A stretch of DNA of 18,065 bases, from the NCBI GenBank assembly GCA_025980355.1, contig JAICXR010000015.1, positions 1 through 18,065 of the forward strand, given 5' to 3'. A model generated the notes under the pieces. It was not told the DNA's origin and searched no databases. It worked only from the letters and a program-made list of their open reading frames with translations. The translations under genes were made by a program, and so were the position numbers. Below, piece by piece: positions 8,235 through 15,144 of this stretch. Origin of the DNA: Chloroflexota bacterium. GTDB taxonomy: Bacteria; Chloroflexota; UBA4733. The stretch's first letter is position 1, and each line of letters begins with the position of its first letter.

Positions 8235-10761
8235 GGGTCGTGCAGGGGACCGGCGCCTCCAGCGCCACGGCGATGGCTCGTTCCAACGGCATTGCTCGCC
8301 CTTCGTCCCACGCCGTGGCGGCGTCTGCGTCGCCCCGCGCCAGCCTTGCCGGCGCGAGGCGCTCCTGGAGGTGTGCCGCCTCGGCGGGGGGCAAAGGGGT
8401 GCCGGTGGCCACGCGGAGCGCCGCGGCCGCACCGGCCAACTGCAGGGCGCGTCTTGGCCGGCACTCCTTCACGCTCAACACCGCGGCCATCTCCAGATCC
8501 CAGGCAATCGACCAGCGATCGTCGAGGTCCCGTCGCAAGGTGAGGCTCTCGGCGAGCCACGACCGCGCTCGCCCGTACTCGGCTCGGTCCAGGCTCCCGC
8601 TGATGAGCCCGGAGAGCGCGGTCGTGACCGCCAGCGCATCCCCGGCGTCCCGCCCAAGGGCGAGACCTTCCTCGAACAGTGCGCTCGCGGCGATGGGATC
8701 GCCCTGGGTGTAGACCACCATCCCCAAAAGGCTCAGCACGCTGGCCAACTCGCCCTTGGACTGCTGTGCGCGCAACCGCGCCACCGCCTCCTCCAGATAG
8801 TCGCGAGCGGCGGGGAAGTCGCCTTGCAGACGGGCCAGCGTCCCCAGACCCGCCGCGGCGTGGGCGACGCCAAGTTCGTCGCTCACCGACCGGGCAAGCT
8901 CAAGGCTCTCCTGGAGCAGCGGGCGCGCCGACGCAAAGTCGCCTCGCGCCTGCTCCAGGATTCCAGCCACCGCCAGAACATTCGCCCACTCCGGGGTCGG
9001 CATGGTCGGTCGGCGCATGGCCAGCACCTTGGTGAGCCACTCCCGTCCCTCACTGATCGGCGCACGGAACAGCCAGAACAAGCGCAGCGCCCCGGCCAGT
9101 CGCACGGTATGGGCGGTCGCCCCCTGTTCGATGCCCCAACGCAACGCCGCTCGCATGTTGCCGTACTCGCCGGCCAGCCGGGCGAACCAGGCCGCCTGGC
9201 GGAGGCCCCGCAACTCCGGCTCCGCGTCCTCCGCCAGCATCAGGTAGTACTCGGCGTGCCGTTGCTGCACATCGTTCGCTTCCCCGCTCGCCTCCAGTCG
9301 CTCCCGGGCGTATTGGCGCACCGTCTCCAGCATCCGGTAGCGCCCGTCGGGAAAAGGAGGTTGGGGGCCGGCAGGAAGCGGCATGGCAGCAGCCTCGTAG
9401 ACGACGAGCGACTGGTCGACCAGCCGCACCAGCAGGTCGAGCACGTCCTGTCGGTCCCCGTCCGCTTCTTGCCCGCCAGACGAGCAGACTGCCTCCACCG
9501 CCTCCAGCGTCCACCCGCCAGCGAACGCTGCCAGCCGGGCGAAGATCCGCCGCTCGGGAGGACTCAACAGGTCGTAGCTCCAGTCCAAGGTCGAGCGCAG
9601 CGTCCGCTGGCGCGGCGGTGCCGCCCGGCTGCCCTCGGCGAACAGACGGAAACGCTCGTCCAGCCGCGCCGACAGCTGCTCCACGGCCAGTGCCCGTACA
9701 CGCGTCGCCGCCAGCTCCAGCGCCAGGGGCAGCCCGTCCAGGCGACGGCAAAGCGCCGCCACGGACGCGGCGTTGGCAGACGTCAGGGCGAAGGTTGGGA
9801 GCGCCTCGCGGGCCCGATCGCAGAAGAGGCGCACCGCCGGGAAGGTGAGCAGGCTCGCCACATTCGTCGTGCCGGCGGGCGGGGGGACGGCGAGGGGCGA
9901 CACCGTCCATACCACCTCACCCGGGACGGCCAGGGCCTCCCGGCTGGTGGCCAGGATGCGCAGCTGCGGACAGGCTGGCAGGAGGGCGACGGCGAATTGC
10001 GCGCAGGCGGCGAGCAGGTGTTCGCAGTTGTCCAGCACCAGCAAATGCCGGCCCTGCAAAGCCGCTTCCAGGGTACGGAGGAGCGGGCGCCTGGACGCTT
10101 CACGCACGCCAAGGGTGGCGGCCACGACCCGCGGCACCAGGGCAGGGTCGCCGAGCGCCCCTAACTCGATCAACCATACGCCGTCGGCAGAGCGTGCCGC
10201 CTCCTCCGCCGCCACCTGCAACGCCAGGCGCGTCTTGCCCACCCCACCAGGGCCCGTCAAACTCAGCAACCGGGCCGTGACCAGTTGGCGGCGGATCGCC
10301 CGGATGTCCTCCTCCCGCCCGACGAGGCCGGTCAGCGGCTGCGGCAGGTTGTTGGGCGATGCCGACCGTGGCGCTCGCGCCGGCAAACCGCCCGTCGCCG
10401 GGCGGAGAACGGGGCCGGTCCCGCTCTGCCGGGGCGCCGTCGCCATCAATTGCGCTCGTTCCGCCTCAGACAGGGATAGGGCGGCGATGAGCCGGCGAAC
10501 CGTGTCTCGGTACGGAAGCCGCCGCTCGCCGGACTCCAGCGCGCTGATCGCTCGGCGGCTCAGTCCGGCGCGATCGGCCAGGGCCTCCTGCGAGATGCCC
10601 GCCGCCCTGCGGTAGTGCCTGAGGAGATCGCCGAAGGTTGTAGGCGCCGCCAGCACCTCCTCCACCTTCCCGTCTGAGGATCCCGGCCCGGCGACGAACG
10701 TCCTTCGGCCGCCGGGGACGCAATCCGGGCACAGTTCTCGAGTCGGGTCAACTGTGCGCAT
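8203..10761 (-). CDS. XRE-family HTH, STAND (NB-ARC) ATPase and TPR regulator
   Basis: This 852-residue cytoplasmic signal-transducing regulator has an N-terminal XRE helix-turn-helix at residues 43-105 (ISQEALADRAGLSRRAISAL). A STAND/NB-ARC ATPase follows, with GLVGRE, Walker A GPGGVGKTR (170-178), Walker B LLVLDNCEH (240-248) and ILATSREALAVPGE. The C-terminal half is TPR-like helical repeats (about 520-800), ending with WDEGRAMPLERAIAVALE as in many LuxR/AfsR-type proteins of this class. Such proteins bind nucleotide and effector, then multimerise. Two starts are possible. ATG 10761 lacks an SD and would be almost leaderless. GTG 10656 has GAAGG eight bases upstream and gives 817 residues. 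Only the long form carries a CPDC motif (residues 11-14). It is divergent from the SARP gene. Confidence 0.93.
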   Translation of the reverse strand: MRTVDPTRELCPDCVPGGRRTFVAGPGSSDGKVEEVLAAPTTFGDLLRHYRRAAGISQEALADRAGLSRRAISALESGERRLPYRDTVRRLIAALSLSEAERAQLMATAPRQSGTGPVLRPATGGLPARAPRSASPNNLPQPLTGLVGREEDIRAIRRQLVTARLLSLTGPGGVGKTRLALQVAAEEAARSADGVWLIELGALGDPALVPRVVAATLGVREASRRPLLRTLEAALQGRHLLVLDNCEHLLAACAQFAVALLPACPQLRILATSREALAVPGEVVWTVSPLAVPPPAGTTNVASLLTFPAVRLFCDRAREALPTFALTSANAASVAALCRRLDGLPLALELAATRVRALAVEQLSARLDERFRLFAEGSRAAPPRQRTLRSTLDWSYDLLSPPERRIFARLAAFAGGWTLEAVEAVCSSGGQEADGDRQDVLDLLVRLVDQSLVVYEAAAMPLPAGPQPPFPDGRYRMLETVRQYARERLEASGEANDVQQRHAEYYLMLAEDAEPELRGLRQAAWFARLAGEYGNMRAALRWGIEQGATAHTVRLAGALRLFWLFRAPISEGREWLTKVLAMRRPTMPTPEWANVLAVAGILEQARGDFASARPLLQESLELARSVSDELGVAHAAAGLGTLARLQGDFPAARDYLEEAVARLRAQQSKGELASVLSLLGMVVYTQGDPIAASALFEEGLALGRDAGDALAVTTALSGLISGSLDRAEYGRARSWLAESLTLRRDLDDRWSIAWDLEMAAVLSVKECRPRRALQLAGAAAALRVATGTPLPPAEAAHLQERLAPARLARGDADAATAWDEGRAMPLERAIAVALEAPVPCTTPTESAASSSR

Positions 10762-10773
10762 GCGCTGTGCGCA
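10752..10773. repeat. Direct repeat and palindrome over the regulator start site (candidate operator)
   Basis: CTGTGCGCA occurs twice, at 10752-10760 and 10765-10773, with a 13-base period. The perfect 10-base palindrome GCGCATGCGC lies at 10756-10765. The block covers the predicted transcription start and touches the -10 of the XRE-STAND gene, as an autorepressor site would. Binding by either neighbouring regulator is an inference. Confidence 0.5.
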
Positions 10774-10801
10774 GTGTACCTAGCGGGTCGGCGCCCGGCA
10801 A
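10773..10801 (-). promoter_or_regulatory. Promoter of the XRE-STAND regulator
   Basis: On the minus strand, TTGCCG (10801-10796), a 17-base spacer and TACACT (10778-10773) form a sigma-70-like promoter. The predicted start is near 10766, only about five bases before ATG 10761 and about 110 before GTG 10656. This makes either near-leaderless initiation or the downstream GTG plausible. Confidence 0.5.
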
Positions 10802-10828
10802 TGGCATGCTGGCGTCAGGAGGTACGTG

Positions 10829-11839
10829 GTGGCAACCCTTGAGATCAAGCTGTTCGGAGTGTTTTGCTTGGAGCGGGGCGGTCAGCCCCTCCCCGCCTTC
10901 CCGAGTCGGAAAGTACGGGACCTGCTGGCCTACTTACTCCTCGATCACCGCGCCTTGCATTCGCGCGAACACCTGGCGGACCTCTTCTGGCCCGACCTCG
11001 ATGGCGACAAGGCCCGCCATTGCCTCAATACCACGCTGTGGCGCCTACGCGGAGTGCTCGGCCAGACGGAGGGCGGCGCCTGCTCGTACCTGCGAGTGGA
11101 CGCCGAGCGCATCGGTTTCAACCCGGCGAGCGACTTCCGGCTCGACGTCGACGAGTTCGCGGTCGCCTGCCGGAATGCCGAGCGCGCGGGGCCGCACTTG
11201 CCGGACCAGCGAGCGCAGTGGGACCGGACGGCCGTGGACCTGTACCGAGCCGATCTACTGACGGACTGCTATGACGATTGGTGCCTGGTCGAGCGCGAGC
11301 GGCTGCAACTCCTCTCGCTGCGCGCACTGGGGCGCCTCTTGGACTACCACCGTCAGCAGCACGACTACGACGCGGCTATCGCCTACGGCCAGCGCATCCT
11401 GGCCTGCGATCCGATGCGCGAGCAAGTCCATCGCCAGCTCATCCGTCTCTACCTCGCGGCCGGCAATCCGGCGGCGGCGCTCCGGCAGTACGAACGGTGC
11501 GAGGACATGGTCCGACGGGACCTGGGGACCGACCTGCTGCCGGAGACCAAAGCGTTACTCCCTCGCGTGCTCGGCCAGGTGGTCGGCACGCAGCCGGGGC
11601 CTGCGCTGGTGCCCACCGATCCGGTCCTCCCGGCCCCCTCGTCCGGCGCGGCGAGCAGCCTGGAGGAAGCTGTGGCCCTGATGCAGCAGGCTCGGGCCCA
11701 GCTCGCGGAGGCGACGAGGATCTTGGAGGTGATCAAGCGGCGGATGCACGGGGAGGCAGGGCAGCTCAGCGTTCGACAGCGCCCGGCGCTCCCGACTGAG
11801 GTCCACCGGGCCGGGCAGGTTGTCGCCGCGCGTCTGTGA
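10829..11839 (+). CDS. SARP/BTAD-family transcriptional activator
   Basis: This DNA-binding activator has 336 residues. Residues about 4-80 form an OmpR-like winged helix (LEIKLFGVFCLERGGQPLP, SRKVRDLLAYLLL, HSREHLADLFWPD, ARHCLNTTLWRLRGVL). Residues about 95-250 form the helical BTAD domain (LLTDCYDDWCLVERERLQLL, DPMREQVHRQLIRLYLAAG and ALRQYERCEDMVRRDLGTDL). A Pro-rich linker and a short coiled coil (LEEAVALMQQARAQLAEATR) close the protein. It lacks the ATPase and TPR parts of AfsR, which sit instead in the divergent gene next door. AGGAGGT at 10817-10823 lies five bases before GTG 10829 but only two before the in-frame GTG 10826, so I prefer 10829. The lipoprotein gene downstream may be its target. 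Confidence 0.93.
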   Translation: MATLEIKLFGVFCLERGGQPLPAFPSRKVRDLLAYLLLDHRALHSREHLADLFWPDLDGDKARHCLNTTLWRLRGVLGQTEGGACSYLRVDAERIGFNPASDFRLDVDEFAVACRNAERAGPHLPDQRAQWDRTAVDLYRADLLTDCYDDWCLVERERLQLLSLRALGRLLDYHRQQHDYDAAIAYGQRILACDPMREQVHRQLIRLYLAAGNPAAALRQYERCEDMVRRDLGTDLLPETKALLPRVLGQVVGTQPGPALVPTDPVLPAPSSGAASSLEEAVALMQQARAQLAEATRILEVIKRRMHGEAGQLSVRQRPALPTEVHRAGQVVAARL

Positions 11840-11850
11840 CTCCCGTTACT

Positions 11851-11865
11851 CCGCCGTGACGGCGG
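11851..11865 (+). other. Short GC hairpin after the SARP gene
   Basis: CCGCCG and CGGCGG form a 6-base stem with loop TGA, 11 bases after the SARP stop. It has no following T-run, so it is not a proper intrinsic terminator. The rest of the 136-base gap to the lipoprotein gene shows no clear promoter, so read-through from the SARP gene is possible. Confidence 0.3.
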
Positions 11866-11975
11866 CAGGGACTCATGACTGCGGTCGCTCCGCTCCGTCG
11901 ATGGCCTCCTCACCGTCCAGGTGCGCCCGGCCCGGCCATGCGCGACCAGTGCCAGTAGAGAAAAGGGAGACGATC

Positions 11976-13034
11976 ATGGGAGAAAACGAGGGACATCTCC
12001 GGTTGGTACGCCGCTTCCTCCGGAGCGCGGCGCCGGTCCTGCTGGCGAGCATGCTCGCCGGCTGCGGGGCGACGGCCCAAGGGCAGGCGAGCGCGGCGGC
12101 GAACACCGCGACCGTTACCGTCGCGGCGACGGCGCCACCTCCGGCCGCCGCCACGCCCAACGACGCCCAGGAACTGGTGACGGCGTTGCAGATCGCGGCC
12201 AGCGTCGCCTCGGCGGCGCAGGCACCGACACCGACGGCCGTCCCACTCGTCAGCCGGCCCCTGGAGGGGACGCTGCCGCGCCAGGTGCAGTACGCCAACA
12301 TGCAGTTCCGGGTGACCAAGGCGACGATCACCAATCAGGACCCTTCCGGGAAGACCGTGGGGGACCAGGCCTTCGCCTACGTCGACGTGACCGTGGTCAA
12401 TCCCGGCCCCGGGGATCAAGCGATCGGCCAGAACTTACTGAAGCTCTCCCTGGGTGGCCAGCAATACCAGGAGCAGAGCGGGGCGACCCTCTCGTTGGCG
12501 AGGGACACCTCCGCAGCGATGAAGCTGCTCTATCAGGTGCCGCCGAGCGCGACGTGGGACAACGCCAGCATCGTGCTCGGCCGACCCGAGAAAGAGCCGG
12601 CGACGCTGCCGCTGACCGGTCCAGCGCCCGCACCGCAGCTCCCCGTGAATCTGGCGACCAAAGGAACGGCGATGTCCGGCCAGATCAACTACAGCGTCCA
12701 GGCGGCGACACTGGACCTGGACTACGCCGGGACGCGCGCGGATCTGGGGAAGCGCTTCCTCACGTTCGCCGTCGTGATGATCAACAACGGCAAGAATCCG
12801 ACGGGCGGCTTCACCACCGCCCGCGCGCTGAGCCAGTCGGAATTCCGGTTGATCGTGGACGGCCTGCCGGCGGCGCCGGTGAACACATTCGAGAAGCTCC
12901 TGGATGTCAGTGCCTCCTACCAGACGAGTGTGGTCTTCGTAGTCCCGGCGGGTACGGCCAAGGCGCAGCTCCAGGTCGGCGAAGGCGGCGACTACGGCCA
13001 GGCGACGATCCCGCTGGACCTGGCGGCGTCGTAG
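11976..13034 (+). CDS. Lipoprotein with two tandem Ig-like (DUF4352-like) domains
   Basis: This predicted surface lipoprotein has 352 residues. A signal peptide with a positive N-region (HLRLVRRFLR) ends in lipobox MLAGC with Cys30. A low-complexity Ala/Thr/Pro stretch follows to about residue 95. Two similar beta-rich domains come next. The first, about 100-215, has VQYANMQFRVTKATITNQ, AYVDVTVVNPGPGDQ and LVSRPLEG just before it. The second, about 225-352, has INYSVQAATLDLDYAG, FLTFAVVMINNGKNPTGG and SEFRLIVDG. This layout resembles DUF4352/Ig-like domains of unknown function, and I assign no activity. ATG 11976 has GGGAG six bases upstream; the frame is open further upstream but without a better start. 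It is 136 bases after the SARP gene, so it may be co-transcribed or controlled by it. Confidence 0.85.
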   Translation: MGENEGHLRLVRRFLRSAAPVLLASMLAGCGATAQGQASAAANTATVTVAATAPPPAAATPNDAQELVTALQIAASVASAAQAPTPTAVPLVSRPLEGTLPRQVQYANMQFRVTKATITNQDPSGKTVGDQAFAYVDVTVVNPGPGDQAIGQNLLKLSLGGQQYQEQSGATLSLARDTSAAMKLLYQVPPSATWDNASIVLGRPEKEPATLPLTGPAPAPQLPVNLATKGTAMSGQINYSVQAATLDLDYAGTRADLGKRFLTFAVVMINNGKNPTGGFTTARALSQSEFRLIVDGLPAAPVNTFEKLLDVSASYQTSVVFVVPAGTAKAQLQVGEGGDYGQATIPLDLAAS

Positions 13035-13044
13035 GGGAATCCCC
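13034..13044. other. Mini hairpin in the convergent gap
   Basis: GGGG and CCCC with loop AAT lie between the lipoprotein stop and the acetyltransferase stop, which are only 11 bases apart. It might weakly slow transcription in both directions. It has no T-run. Confidence 0.2.
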
Positions 13045-13045
13045 C

Positions 13046-13897
13046 TCACAAGTCGAGGTGCAACTCCAGTTGCCGCATGGTTTCCCGGAAGCCGTGGCTG
13101 CCCATGGCGGCGACGAGGCCCAGAGGGTCTGGTTCGTTGAGGACCGTGACGTGCCGCCCCGCCGTCGTCGCGGTCCCCACCAGATAGGCCAGGATAGCCT
13201 GGACGCTTGCCGACGCCTGATCGGACGTGGCGCAGATATGGTGCAGCGCAATCGCATTCTCGCGCGTGCTGTGCAGCGCGCAGCCAATAATGCGCGGGCC
13301 GGCGTGGACCACCAGGCCGCTGGTACTGCCGGTGATGAGGGACGGGGCCTCCCGTTGCCAGCAGGCGGGCGTCTGTTCCAGGATCAGCGCCTGGCGAACG
13401 GCCGTCTCCACGTCAACCCGCTCGACGCGCAGGACGGTGCTGCGCTCGAGCGTCGACGACCATGGCGCGCGCTCCATCGTGACCAGGTCGCGCTGGGCGC
13501 GAAAGCCGCTGTGCTGGTATACCCGCCGTGCCGCGACATTGCCGACGAGCACTTCCAGACGCAGGTCGTGGACGCCGAGCGTGCGGGCCTGCTCGATGAT
13601 GCGCTCCATCAGCCGCTTCGCCAGGCCGCGGCCGCGAAAGGCCGGCACAATGCCGAAGGCGCTCACCCAGGCGCGCGTGTTGCGCAAGCCCAGGAAACTG
13701 ACGCCGACCAGTTGTCCGTTGTGCCGGATGACCAGGGAATGGGCGAGGTCCAGCCCTTGCGTCCGAACCAGACGGGCCAGGCGGGCGGGCGTCTCGTTCA
13801 CGGGCTGCGCGTAGCCGTGAAAGGCCGCCGTGACCAGGTCGGCCAGTTGGGCGAGACTATAGTCGGTCGCCTGATCGAACAGAAATGTCCCTGTCAC
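13046..13897 (-). CDS. GNAT-family N-acetyltransferase
   Basis: This acetyl-CoA-dependent acetyltransferase has 283 residues. The complete GNAT core is in the N-terminal half. Motif A is VSAFGIVPAFRGRGLAKRLM, with the acetyl-CoA loop RGRGLA, followed by LRLEVLVGNVAARRVYQHSG, the usual motif B region. The C-terminal half (about 140-283) looks like a second, weaker GNAT-like fold without a clear acetyl-CoA loop, as in tandem-GNAT proteins. The substrate is unknown. The frame extends to TTG 13960, but that triplet is itself the start of a good -35 (TTGACG) with a -10 at 13937-13932. I therefore place the start at GTG 13897, which has AAAGG about 11 bases upstream. The gene is convergent with the lipoprotein gene. 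Confidence 0.88.
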   Translation of the reverse strand: MTGTFLFDQATDYSLAQLADLVTAAFHGYAQPVNETPARLARLVRTQGLDLAHSLVIRHNGQLVGVSFLGLRNTRAWVSAFGIVPAFRGRGLAKRLMERIIEQARTLGVHDLRLEVLVGNVAARRVYQHSGFRAQRDLVTMERAPWSSTLERSTVLRVERVDVETAVRQALILEQTPACWQREAPSLITGSTSGLVVHAGPRIIGCALHSTRENAIALHHICATSDQASASVQAILAYLVGTATTAGRHVTVLNEPDPLGLVAAMGSHGFRETMRQLELHLDL

Positions 13898-13931
13898 CGG
13901 CCGTCCGACCTTTCCGTGCTGTGAGAGTAAG

Positions 13932-13960
13932 ACGATACGCGCGGCGGGCAACGGCGTCAA
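13932..13960 (-). promoter_or_regulatory. Sigma-70-like promoter of the acetyltransferase gene
   Basis: On the minus strand, TTGACG (13960-13955), a 17-base spacer and TATCGT (13937-13932) form a good promoter. The expected start is near 13925, about 28 bases before GTG 13897. It argues against the longer reading of the acetyltransferase. Confidence 0.55.
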
Positions 13961-14288
13961 CGGCAGCGTTCATCTAAAATTACCGAGCGGGGGGTATGAC
14001 TGTATTCCGACGACTGTAGGGTGCGAAGGGCGATACCGCAGATGCATCTCGTTACTCGGCTCTTTCGTTGGCTGGCGTACCGGCGCCACTACTACATCCC
14101 GAGCTATGAGCTCCGTCACGCCGATCGCCTGCGAGCCAGGCACTCCCGGCTGCCCGGCTAATCGGCCCTCAACGGGCAATCGGAACAACCCACCCGGCCC
14201 CCCCAGTCGTCACCCGACCGGGCTATGGCAACGTTAGCCGGGCTTCCGTACACTGAGGACGCCGACCAGCGAAAAGAGGGGTGTTAGG
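13961..14288. other. Intergenic region between the acetyltransferase and pilin genes
   Basis: These 328 bases hold no recognised gene. They contain a 39-codon frame (14042-14161), a weak hairpin GCCC/GGGC just after it (14166-14177), C-rich DNA around 14190-14207 and a candidate pilin promoter. That promoter has -10 TACACT at 14249-14254, but the -35 region TGGCAA at 14226 is a poor match. GGCTA (14221-14225) and TAGCC (14235-14239) form inverted arms over this -35. I see no tRNA, other RNA gene or insertion-sequence end here. Confidence 0.4.
14042..14161 (+). CDS. Possible small basic peptide, 39 residues (hypothetical)
   Basis: The frame begins MHLVTRLFRWLAYRRHYYI and ends at TAA 14161. 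It is rich in Arg, His and Tyr, with an amphipathic-looking start, and resembles nothing I recognise. GAAGGG lies 11 bases before the ATG, which is rather far, and an in-frame GTG at 14021 is an alternative start. It sits upstream of the pilin gene on the same strand. A 72-codon frame on the other strand overlaps it. It may be real or may be chance in GC-rich DNA. Confidence 0.3.
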   Translation: MHLVTRLFRWLAYRRHYYIPSYELRHADRLRARHSRLPG

Positions 14289-14477
14289 ATGATGCTCGAC
14301 AAAGCCCGGGCCATGGCAGACGGCAAAGAACGGGGTCAGGGACTGGTCGAGTATTCGCTCGTGCTCTCCCTCGTCTCGATCGCCCTCGTGGGCGGGCTGA
14401 CGATCCTGGGCGGCCAGAGCAACGGGCTGTACAGCCATATCCTTTCGGTCGTGGGTTCCGTCGCCGCCTCACTCTAG
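14289..14477 (+). CDS. Flp/Fap-type (type IVb) pilin
   Basis: This 62-residue prepilin has a short basic leader and the hallmark GQGLVEYSLVLSLVSIAL followed by a hydrophobic helix to about residue 40. Cleavage after Gly16 would put Glu at mature position 5, as in other Flp pilins, followed by Tyr. The gene would give the subunit of Tad-type adhesive pili, or a pseudopilin-like membrane peptide. AGAGGGG (14275-14281) lies seven bases before ATG 14289; a second ATG follows at 14292. No TadA ATPase, TadB/C, CpaB, secretin or prepilin peptidase gene is in the window, so assembly must depend on genes elsewhere. The AmaP-like gene follows after 82 bases. Confidence 0.88.
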   Translation: MMLDKARAMADGKERGQGLVEYSLVLSLVSIALVGGLTILGGQSNGLYSHILSVVGSVAASL

Positions 14478-14505
14478 GAAGCAGACCCGTCCCTCTCCCG
14501 TCGCG

Positions 14506-14543
14506 TACTATCATGGGAGCCGTCGATCCCGTGATACGTGATA
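14506..14543 (+). promoter_or_regulatory. Inverted repeat plus tandem half-sites upstream of the AmaP-like gene
   Basis: TATCATGGGA (14509-14518) and TCCCGTGATA (14527-14536) are 10-base inverted arms with one mismatch (a G-U pair in RNA) around an 8-base loop. CGTGATA then occurs twice in tandem, at 14530-14536 and 14537-14543, just before the SD AGAGGAG. The left arm overlaps TACTAT (14506-14511), a possible -10. No T-run follows, so an operator or a translation-controlling hairpin is likelier than a terminator. Confidence 0.45.
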
Positions 14544-14559
14544 GAGGAGCAGCGTCGGG

Positions 14560-15132
14560 ATGGTCGCCTTCCAACGCGTCACCGCCTACCTCCTGGCGAC
14601 GCTGTTGCTGCTCGGCGGCGCTCTGCTGATCGCCTTTGTCATCCTGCTCCCCGGCCCCTACAGTGTGACGGCGTTCGACGGCGAGCAGTTCAGCTTCTCA
14701 CCCTTGAGCGTCCTGGATAAGGTGGGGACCAGCGTCGTCGGCGTGGTCCTCCTCCTCGCCGGCGTATTCTGGCTGGCGATGGAGGCGCTCGGTCCGCCGG
14801 CCCGGCAACAGTTGCCGGTGCGCACGGCCAAGAGTAGCCAGGCAACGATTTCGCGCCAGAGCGTGGAACGGCGGCTCGCGACCGCGTTGGAGCAGATCCC
14901 TGGGGTACTCCAGGCAGTGCCCCAGATCCACCACGACCGCTCCGGGACAGCGGTCGATGCCCACCTCCTGACCGACGCGGCGGCGGCCGTTCCCCCCCTC
15001 TGCGAGCAGGCACATGCCATCATGGAATCGACGCTGGAGCACGACCTCGGCTTGCAACCGGGCCTGTTGCGCGTGTATGTCCGCCACGCCGCCCACCCCG
15101 GCAGCAAGGATTCGGCCCCGGCGCCCGCATAG
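14560..15132 (+). CDS. AmaP-like membrane protein with Asp23-like domain
   Basis: This 190-residue protein resembles the alkaline-shock membrane anchor AmaP. Two membrane segments are visible, about residues 8-32 (VTAYLLATLLLLGGALLIAF) and 56-78 (VGTSVVGVVLLLAGVFWLAM). The cytoplasmic C-terminus, about 95-180, follows the Asp23/DUF322 plan (SVERRLATALEQIPGVLQAV, AVDAHLLTDAAAAVPPLC, LLRVYVRHA). In Firmicutes AmaP anchors Asp23 at the membrane and is linked to envelope stress. No separate Asp23 gene is seen here. AGAGGAG lies 10 bases before ATG 14560. The gene is 82 bases after the pilin gene, with a repeat cluster between, and ends 12 bases from the convergent coaBC stop. The family call is by pattern and fairly secure. 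Confidence 0.75.
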   Translation: MVAFQRVTAYLLATLLLLGGALLIAFVILLPGPYSVTAFDGEQFSFSPLSVLDKVGTSVVGVVLLLAGVFWLAMEALGPPARQQLPVRTAKSSQATISRQSVERRLATALEQIPGVLQAVPQIHHDRSGTAVDAHLLTDAAAAVPPLCEQAHAIMESTLEHDLGLQPGLLRVYVRHAAHPGSKDSAPAPA

Positions 15133-15144
15133 GCCGAAGGCGGA

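Noticed and set aside
6774..8432. Long open frame (552 codons) on the minus strand opposite the binding-protein gene
   Set aside because: The plus-strand product is a clear solute-binding protein. The minus-strand product is Arg/Gly-rich and lacks recognisable motifs and a ribosome site.
11921..13924. Open frame (667 codons) on the plus strand spanning the lipoprotein and acetyltransferase genes
   Set aside because: It crosses two genes in other frames, both with good motifs, and has Arg/Gly-rich composition typical of a shadow frame.
13970..14188. 72-codon frame on the minus strand in the intergenic region
   Set aside because: It has no ribosome site and no recognisable motif, and it ends close to the acetyltransferase -35. 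The opposite 39-codon frame is somewhat better, though also uncertain.
14226..14243. Sigma-54 promoter before the pilin gene (TGGCA)
   Set aside because: The required GG-N10-GC spacing is not met; the bases at that position are CG. The TACACT -10 is a simpler reading.
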